NCBI GenBank assembly: GCA_947177325.1
Contig: CAMWUH010000090.1
Location: forward strand, 1 to 7,742
From: an uncultured Bacteroidales bacterium
GTDB taxonomy: Bacteria; Bacteroidota; Bacteroidia; Bacteroidales; Muribaculaceae
Direction of reading: 5' to 3'
DNA: 7,742 bases
How positions within the stretch are numbered: the first letter of the stretch is position 1; each line of letters begins with the position of its first letter. Made by a program: the position numbers and the translations under genes. The notes under the pieces are model-generated. The model did no database searches. It saw only the letters and a list, made by a program, of their open reading frames with translations, and was not told where the DNA came from. Positions 1-5,153 of the stretch are shown in pieces.

Positions 1-2
1 AT

Positions 3-59
3 TTCTCCGTCATGCAGGTCGCGGTCTAGGCCCTGGCCAATCTGGTAGGACTTCCAATC
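3..59 (+). pseudogene. In-frame 5' extension of the permease, broken by TAG at 27-29
   Basis: Read in the frame of the downstream permease, this stretch gives FSVMQVAV, a TAG stop at 27-29, then ALANLVGLPI leading straight into MMTALQFYRD at 60. The segments on both sides of the stop together look like the start of a permease of this family: a short amphipathic lead-in with Ser and Gln, then a first helix containing an L-A-N-L-x-G-L pattern and ending in Q-F-Y. The other two forward frames give no such sequence, so a single substitution explains the break better than a frameshift. It could be a real nonsense mutation, a base error near a contig end, or a site that is read through. The true start is left of the window. 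Confidence 0.55.
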
Positions 60-1169
60 ATGATGACCGCCCTGCAATTCTACCGCGACGCCACCGCCCC
101 TACAGCCGACTCCGACGACTCTCTGCTCGGCACTGACTATATGGTCATTTCAAAGGAGGTCAGCGATGCCGGTCGCTTCTTAGGTAATTCCACCTCGTTT
201 TCCGAAGCGGAAATTGCCGACCTCCTATCCCGCCCCTGGGTCGATGCCGTAGGCCAATTTACCCCCGCTCGCTTTAATGTCAACGCCTACGTTGACTTCG
301 GCGGCCGCAGCATGTCGACCTACCTGTTTTTCGAATCAATCCCCGACGAATTTTTCGACTCTCTCCCCGAAGGATGGAAATTTGACCCATCCAATCCATC
401 GGCCGAGATTCCTATCATAATTTCAAAAGACTATCTGGCACTCTACAACTTCGGCTTCGCGGCCTCACGCGGCATGCCGCAGATTTCAGAGTCGATGGTC
501 AAGAAAGTGCCGCTTCAGGTTGCCGTGTCGGGCCAAGGATCGCAACGCTGGTTTCCCGCCCGCGTTGTAGGCTTCTCTTCGCGACTCAACACCATTGCCG
601 TGCCTGAAGAGTTTATGCAATGGGCCAACGCCGCCTATGGCGACGAACACAAAGCCAACGACGAGGTTTCGCGTCTTATTGTCAAAGTCAACGACCCGGG
701 CAACCCCGATATCGACCGCTATCTGGCCGACAACGCCATTGAAGTGGCCGGCGACAATGCCGGACGCTCTCGCGCTGCCTATCTTATGTCGATTATCGCA
801 TTGGTGGTCGGGATTATCGGCATCGTTATTTCATCCCTCTCCTTCTTCATTCTGATGCTCAGCATCTACTTGCTGCTGCAGAAAAATGCTGCCACCATCC
901 ATCAGCTTCTTATGCTCGGCTACTCAACCCGGGCAACAGCCCGCCAATATGCGCTGATGGTTGTTTTTATAAACTCCTCTATTTTCATATTGGCCTCAGT
1001 GCTGACAATCGCGATGTCGACACTCTGGCGCAAGCCGCTGTCGACCCTCGGCATAGCAACCACATCTCCCTGGCTCACCATCGCAATCGCCTTCGTCCTG
1101 GTTGCTGTTGTGACTGCTGTAAATCTCCGAGCCATCTACCGCACAGTGGCCCGTAATTTCTATCAATAA
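60..1169 (+). CDS. FtsX/MacB-like ABC transporter permease, 5' end interrupted
   Basis: This is probably the membrane subunit of an ABC-type complex of the FtsX/MacB family in the inner membrane; such permeases couple cytoplasmic ATP hydrolysis to work in the periplasm. Numbered from the ATG at 60, residues 1-8 are the end of a first transmembrane helix. Residues about 15-235 form a large polar extracytoplasmic domain, like the MacB periplasmic core domain. Three hydrophobic helices follow at about 242-272, 297-322 and 338-356, the usual FtsX C-terminal layout, with a short loop at about 275-295 where the family's ATPase-coupling helix normally lies. The ATG falls inside the first helix. The same frame continues upstream with helix-like sequence but has a TAG at 27-29, so 60 is only the first ATG after that stop and is unlikely to be the native start. 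No partner ATPase gene is visible. Substrate unknown. I am fairly sure of the family, not of whether the gene is functional. Confidence 0.72.
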   Translation: MMTALQFYRDATAPTADSDDSLLGTDYMVISKEVSDAGRFLGNSTSFSEAEIADLLSRPWVDAVGQFTPARFNVNAYVDFGGRSMSTYLFFESIPDEFFDSLPEGWKFDPSNPSAEIPIIISKDYLALYNFGFAASRGMPQISESMVKKVPLQVAVSGQGSQRWFPARVVGFSSRLNTIAVPEEFMQWANAAYGDEHKANDEVSRLIVKVNDPGNPDIDRYLADNAIEVAGDNAGRSRAAYLMSIIALVVGIIGIVISSLSFFILMLSIYLLLQKNAATIHQLLMLGYSTRATARQYALMVVFINSSIFILASVLTIAMSTLWRKPLSTLGIATTSPWLTIAIAFVLVAVVTAVNLRAIYRTVARNFYQ

Positions 1170-1200
1170 TCCCCTCTCTCTCACTCTGATACTCTTCCGC
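1170..1200 (+). other. Pyrimidine-rich spacer before the DUF4919 gene
   Basis: Only 5 of the 31 bases between the permease stop and the next ATG are purines, and positions 1170-1182 are an unbroken run of C and T with a CT-dinucleotide character. There is no purine-rich Shine-Dalgarno motif, which is usual in Bacteroidota, and no hairpin or promoter that I can recognise. It reads as a short leader inside an operon; any specific role is unknown. Confidence 0.5.
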
Positions 1201-1968
1201 ATGAAATCTCTTTTCAAAATATTCATATTTTCGTTGCTGGCCTTCGGGACAGCTTTCTCAGCCACGGCCGCATCGCCACAAAACGGCAAATCAAACATCG
1301 CAGCTCGATGCGAGCCGCCCGACATGACTAAAATCAAGCGCGAAGTCAACGACCCCAACTCTCGCTACTACTATCCCAAACTGATGGCTGCCTACGAGAA
1401 AAACGACACCGTCATGACTCTCGACGACTATCGCCACCTTTATCTCGGCACCGTGTTTCAGGAGGATTATAACCCTTATCGTCGCGGTCCGATGGATAAT
1501 CTGCTCGATGAGCTTTATTACAAAAAGACACACACTCGCGCTGAGCTCGACTCCATTATCTCTTACGCCGAAATCGCTCTCGAAGACGACCCCTTTGATC
1601 TCTCTCAAATCAACTTCCTTATTTACGCCCTGCGCGAACGCGGAAAGCAACACCGCGCCAACATCTGGCAATACCGGCTCAACCACCTGCTCGAAGCGAT
1701 TCTGTCAACCGGCACCGGGCTCGACTCCGAGCATGCCTGGGTTGTAATCGACCCAAAGCATGAATATAATATCGTGAACTTTCAAAATGCCATAGTGGAG
1801 CAAGTCAACTTCGAAGCGCCTCACTACGACCACATTACCATACGCCCCTCAAAACCGGCTGCCAAATCTTCATCGGCAACCGAGGCTGAAGCTCCCCACT
1901 ATTATTTCGACATTCAGTATATTCTCCGCGAGTATTTCCGCAAACACCCCGAGGAGATGACCCAATAA
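1201..1968 (+). CDS. Exported DUF4919-family protein
   Basis: This is a 255-residue secreted protein of unknown function, resembling the Bacteroidota DUF4919 family. The N terminus is a standard Sec signal peptide: Lys2 and Lys6, a hydrophobic core at about 7-19, and an Ala-Thr-Ala site at 21-23, so cleavage after about residue 23 or 24 is likely. There is no lipobox, so a soluble periplasmic or exported protein is expected. The family-like part has a Pro-Asn-Ser then Tyr-Tyr-Tyr-Pro-Lys-Leu block at 52-61 and a Tyr-Arg-His-Leu-Tyr ... Phe-Gln-Glu-Asp-Tyr-Asn-Pro-Tyr block at 77-93. An alpha-helical, TPR-like stretch follows at about 113-167, then a His-Ala-Trp-Val-Val-Ile-Asp block at 178-184. 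A Ser/Ala/Glu linker lies near 217-231. Cys37 is the only cysteine. The ATG fits because the signal peptide begins there. The TTG of the next gene lies 13 nt after the stop, suggesting joint translation with the lipoprotein. Family recognised from memory. Confidence 0.8.
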   Translation: MKSLFKIFIFSLLAFGTAFSATAASPQNGKSNIAARCEPPDMTKIKREVNDPNSRYYYPKLMAAYEKNDTVMTLDDYRHLYLGTVFQEDYNPYRRGPMDNLLDELYYKKTHTRAELDSIISYAEIALEDDPFDLSQINFLIYALRERGKQHRANIWQYRLNHLLEAILSTGTGLDSEHAWVVIDPKHEYNIVNFQNAIVEQVNFEAPHYDHITIRPSKPAAKSSSATEAEAPHYYFDIQYILREYFRKHPEEMTQ

Positions 1969-1981
1969 CCCTTCCGCTGCC

Positions 1982-1984
1982 TTG
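1982..1984 (+). promoter_or_regulatory. TTG start codon of the PorW-like lipoprotein gene
   Basis: The frame is closed upstream by TGA at 1958-1960, and no ATG or GTG lies between that stop and the TTG at 1982. Starting here gives Lys2, Arg8, a hydrophobic core and a cysteine at residue 26, a complete lipoprotein signal. The first in-frame ATG, at 2039, is codon 20 and would leave only six residues before that cysteine, destroying the signal. TTG is therefore the best start. There is no Shine-Dalgarno motif in the 13-nt gap, so translation may depend on ribosomes finishing the upstream gene. Confidence 0.75.
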
Positions 1985-4900
1985 AAACTGAATTATATCT
2001 CCCGCCTGATTCTTTCGGCCGTGACCATCATAACAGTCATGGCCGCATCAGTTTCATGCTCTACCCGGAAAAACAATGCCGCCACCCGCAATTATCAAGC
2101 CTTCATAACCCGCTACAACATCTACTACAACGGCGACACCCACTATAAAGAAACTCTCGCAAATCTTGAAAAAACCTATAGCGACGATTTCACCCGCCTG
2201 CTCCCGGTCCACCCCTCCGAGGCGCGCGCCGATGAGTCGGCTCCCCAGCCTCAAGGCGATTTCACACGCTCAATCGAGAAGGCTCAGAAGGCAATCCAAC
2301 TCCGCTCAATCAAAAAGAAACCCACCCGCAAGCCCGGCGCCAACCAATCAGCCGAATATAAGCAATGGCTCCGCCGCGACGAGTACAACCCCTTTCTCCA
2401 CAACGCCTGGATGATGATGGGGCGCTCGCAATTCCATAACGGCGACTTCCTCGGCGCTGCCTCTACGTTCTTCTACGTCACAAAGCATTTTACATGGCTG
2501 CCGGAAACCGTGGTCGAAGCCAAGCTATGGCAAGCCCGAAGCTACCTCGCTCTTGGATGGCTCTATGAGGCCGAAACCATCCTGACCCGCATCAAGCCGG
2601 CCGAAATTGCCGAAAGCAAGTTGCTCCGACACCTGTATTATGCCGACATGGCCGACCTTTTTATCCGCCAAAAAGACTTTCCCAAAGCCATCACAAATCT
2701 CAAAGAGGCAATCGCCACAGCCTCCGGCACCCAAAAACCGCGTCTTAACTTCCTTCTGGGTCAGGTCTACGCGCTCGCAGGTCAACCGCAGGCGGCTTAC
2801 CAGGCTTTCAGCGCCGCCGGCAAAAACAATTCCGCTCCTTACGAACTGCAGTTCAACGCTCGTATTAAGCAAAGCGAAGTGTATCAAGGCTCCGACATTA
2901 CCCCCGAAGTCAACGCCCTCAAGCGACTCACCCGCTACGACCGCAACAAAGAGTTTCTCGACCAAATATACTACGCGATAGGCAATCTCTACCTCTCGAA
3001 AGCCGACACCACTCAAGCAATTGAGAACTACAAGACTGCCATCGAAAAGTCAACCCGCAACGGTATCGACCAAGCTCTCGCTCAACTCACTCTCGGCAAC
3101 ATTTACTACGACCGCGGCCGCTACGAATTGGCTCAACCGCTTATCTCATCGGCTATGCCGCGTATCAACGACACCTATCCCAACTATGAAGCCCTGCAGC
3201 GCCGAAGCGACTACCTCGACCGCCTCGCCGTCTACTCCCAAAACGTCCACCTCCAGGACTCCCTGCTCGCCCTCTCGCTCCTGACGCCCGAAGAGCAGCG
3301 TGCCGTAGCCGACAGGCTTGTGGCCGAGCTCAAAGAGCGCGAGGCTCGCGAAGCCCGTGAAGCGAAGCGACAGGAGCAATTAGCCGAAGCTGCCGCCCAA
3401 GGCCAAACCCTCGACTCCAACACCCAGAATTTTTCGCTCAACTCTGATAAATCGTGGTATTTCTACAACCCCGCGACCGTAACCGCCGGCAAAACCGAGT
3501 TCCAGCGTCGGTGGGGCTCTCGCAAACTTGAGGATGACTGGCGTCGACGCAACAAAGCCACCTTCGCCATGCCCGGCCTTGAGGAGGAACAACAGGAAGA
3601 TGAGGAACTCGCCGAAGGCGAAGAAGATTCTGACGGCGAAGAAGTTGACGCCGACATGGCAGCCCGCATTGCCGACCCCCATTTCCCCGAATACTATCTA
3701 AGCCAGATTCCGGTAAGCGATGCCGAGCGGGCCGTTGCCAACGACGTTATTCAAGAGGGTATCTACAACATGGGCGTTATACTCAAGGATGACCTCGCCG
3801 ACTTCCCCGCCTCACGCCATCAATTCAACACCCTCCTGGAGCGATACCCCGACAACGTTTACCGCCTCGACACCTATTACAACCTCTACCTCATGGCCGC
3901 CATGCAGGGCAACGACGCCCTGGCCGAGCAATGGCGTAAAACAATCGTCGAGGAGTTTCCCGAAACTCCCTACGGGGTTGCCATGACCGACCCCGACTAT
4001 CTGCAAAATCTCAAGCTGATGGAGCAGCGTCAGGAACAGCTCTATGATGAAGCCTACCGCAACTATCTGGCCAACGACAACCGTGCCGTGCGCGAGGCCT
4101 ATGAGCTGATGAAGCAGCAATTCCCGTTGTCGCCGATTATGCCCAAATTCATGTTCCTTGACGCCTTGACCTACGTCACCGACAACAAGCCCGAAGAGTT
4201 CCGGCAAACGCTCACAGAAATGCTTGAGCGATACCCCGACACTGACGTTGCCCCCTACGCCTCGGCCTATATCAAAGGCCTTGACCAGGGGCGCAAGCTC
4301 AACGCCGGCATGTCGAATATGCGCGGCATGATATGGGATATACCCTTGAGCAACGACTCCACTGCCACCGGCCCCGATGGCCCTGTCACTTTCGACCTCG
4401 ACCCCGACTCCGAGCAACTTCTCGTGCTCCTCTACCCCACTGACCAAGTCAATGGCAACCAATTGATTTTCGACGTTGCCCGCATCAACTTCAACCTCTT
4501 TGCCACAAGTGATTTCGACCTTGAGCCCATCAACTTCGGCCGTCTCGGAATGCTTATCATCAAGCCTTTCCCCAACCGCCGATGGCTCGACCGATATGTC
4601 GCTGTGCTGGCCGACAACGCCACCGTCAAGCTCCCCCGACAGGTGCGCCCGGTAGTTATATCGCAGGCCGACTTCAACCATCTGCTCGAAACCGGAGCCA
4701 CATTCGACGACTACTTCCGCTTCCTCGCCGAGCACGATTATCAACGCGCCCAGGAGCAAGTGCTCCCCGAGCATCTTTTCGGTCCGGCAGAAACATTGCG
4801 CGAAGCCTCCGAAGCCGACCGACTCCGTCAGGAAGAACCGGCGCCGGCTCCCTCTGCCTCTCCCGCCGAATCCCTCGGCAACCCTGAAGAGACACCCCTG

Positions 4901-5131
4901 TCAGACCCGTTGAATCCGTCAGACCCGACGGAATCACCTGAATCATCTGACAAATCGGAAAATCCCGAAAAGCCGCAAAACCCTGACCAATCAAAAATAG
5001 TCGAGCCTACGGCAGCTCCGGCTCCGCCAAAACCCGCGCCGAAGCCGGCCGTTGCTCCCGAACCTCCGAAAACGCCCCTCCCCGACTATCCTCTCGGCAG
5101 CGAAGGCGACGACGACCCTGACCATATCTAA
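1982..5131 (+). CDS. PorW/SprE-like TPR lipoprotein
   Basis: This 1049-residue lipoprotein is built on tetratricopeptide repeats and resembles PorW/SprE, which in relatives with a type IX secretion system works at the envelope with the secretion machinery. Related proteins also occur in Bacteroidales without that system, so the role here is open. The signal peptide ends in A-S-V-S-C with the lipidated Cys26 (2057-2059), the only cysteine in the protein. No acidic residues directly follow it, so a surface-export signal is not evident. TPR-like helix pairs span about 140-395. A charged Glu/Ala/Arg coiled-coil-like segment lies at about 440-475. The signature with Trp492-Tyr-Phe-Tyr-Asn-Pro and Arg-Arg-Trp511-Gly spans about 490-525, and an acidic stretch follows at about 534-560. 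A second helical repeat region covers about 580-770, a compact mixed domain about 811-920, and a disordered Pro/Glu/Ser tail 943-1049. The mutS ATG lies 22 nt downstream. The architecture is clear; the T9SS link is family knowledge, not shown here. Confidence 0.8.
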   Translation: MKLNYISRLILSAVTIITVMAASVSCSTRKNNAATRNYQAFITRYNIYYNGDTHYKETLANLEKTYSDDFTRLLPVHPSEARADESAPQPQGDFTRSIEKAQKAIQLRSIKKKPTRKPGANQSAEYKQWLRRDEYNPFLHNAWMMMGRSQFHNGDFLGAASTFFYVTKHFTWLPETVVEAKLWQARSYLALGWLYEAETILTRIKPAEIAESKLLRHLYYADMADLFIRQKDFPKAITNLKEAIATASGTQKPRLNFLLGQVYALAGQPQAAYQAFSAAGKNNSAPYELQFNARIKQSEVYQGSDITPEVNALKRLTRYDRNKEFLDQIYYAIGNLYLSKADTTQAIENYKTAIEKSTRNGIDQALAQLTLGNIYYDRGRYELAQPLISSAMPRINDTYPNYEALQRRSDYLDRLAVYSQNVHLQDSLLALSLLTPEEQRAVADRLVAELKEREAREAREAKRQEQLAEAAAQGQTLDSNTQNFSLNSDKSWYFYNPATVTAGKTEFQRRWGSRKLEDDWRRRNKATFAMPGLEEEQQEDEELAEGEEDSDGEEVDADMAARIADPHFPEYYLSQIPVSDAERAVANDVIQEGIYNMGVILKDDLADFPASRHQFNTLLERYPDNVYRLDTYYNLYLMAAMQGNDALAEQWRKTIVEEFPETPYGVAMTDPDYLQNLKLMEQRQEQLYDEAYRNYLANDNRAVREAYELMKQQFPLSPIMPKFMFLDALTYVTDNKPEEFRQTLTEMLERYPDTDVAPYASAYIKGLDQGRKLNAGMSNMRGMIWDIPLSNDSTATGPDGPVTFDLDPDSEQLLVLLYPTDQVNGNQLIFDVARINFNLFATSDFDLEPINFGRLGMLIIKPFPNRRWLDRYVAVLADNATVKLPRQVRPVVISQADFNHLLETGATFDDYFRFLAEHDYQRAQEQVLPEHLFGPAETLREASEADRLRQEEPAPAPSASPAESLGNPEETPLSDPLNPSDPTESPESSDKSENPEKPQNPDQSKIVEPTAAPAPPKPAPKPAVAPEPPKTPLPDYPLGSEGDDDPDHI
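3341..3367 (+). repeat. Three 9-nt units coding Glu-Ala-Arg/Lys in the PorW-like gene
   Basis: Units gaggctcgc, gaagcccgt and gaagcgaag run in tandem and encode EAR, EAR and EAK inside a charged helical segment. Synonymous positions differ between units, so the repeat is kept at protein level more than at DNA level, or it is an old expansion. Confidence 0.6.
3617..3652 (+). repeat. 18-nt tandem repeat in the acidic segment
   Basis: Two adjacent 18-nt units share their first ten bases, ggcgaagaag, and encode GEEDSD then GEEVDA. They lie in the very acidic Glu/Asp linker between the Trp/Arg signature and the second helical repeat region, and look like a diverged in-frame duplication. Confidence 0.6.
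4901..4936 (+). repeat. 18-nt tandem repeat in the Pro/Ser/Glu tail
   Basis: Two adjacent 18-nt units both begin tcagacccg and encode SDPLNP and SDPTES. They sit in the low-complexity C-terminal tail of the lipoprotein, a region expected to tolerate length change. The unit length matches the repeat at 3617-3652, although the sequence is unrelated. Confidence 0.6.
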
Positions 5132-5153
5132 AACTTCCTTAGTCCATCACAAT
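5132..5153 (+). other. Short spacer before mutS
   Basis: Twenty-two bases separate the TAA of the lipoprotein gene from the mutS ATG. I see no Shine-Dalgarno motif, hairpin, or Bacteroidota-type -33/-7 promoter, so mutS is probably read as part of the upstream transcript, unless a promoter lies inside the end of the lipoprotein gene. Confidence 0.5.

Noticed and set aside
1..59. A frameshift instead of a stop codon at the 5' end of the permease
   Set aside because: The other two forward frames give no membrane-helix-like sequence, while the permease frame gives plausible sequence on both sides of the TAG, so a substitution fits better.
3839..4240. The 15-nt identical segment gagcgataccccgac at 3839-3853 and 4226-4240
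   Set aside because: Both copies encode the Glu-Arg-Tyr-Pro-Asp end of a TPR-like helix; shared protein motif plus strong codon bias explains the identity better than a DNA repeat.
3812..4774. 320-residue open frame on the minus strand
   Set aside because: It lies wholly inside the PorW-like gene in antisense, has a Gly/Val-rich composition typical of reversed C-ending codons, and shows no recognisable domain or signal sequence.
4582..4887. 101-residue Arg-rich frame on the plus strand
   Set aside because: It overlaps the PorW-like gene in another frame; the Arg/Ser/Pro content is the usual product of reading this codon bias out of frame.
5132..5153. Possible terminator or promoter between the lipoprotein gene and mutS
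   Set aside because: The 22-nt gap has no inverted repeat, no T-run, and no pair of Bacteroidota promoter boxes.
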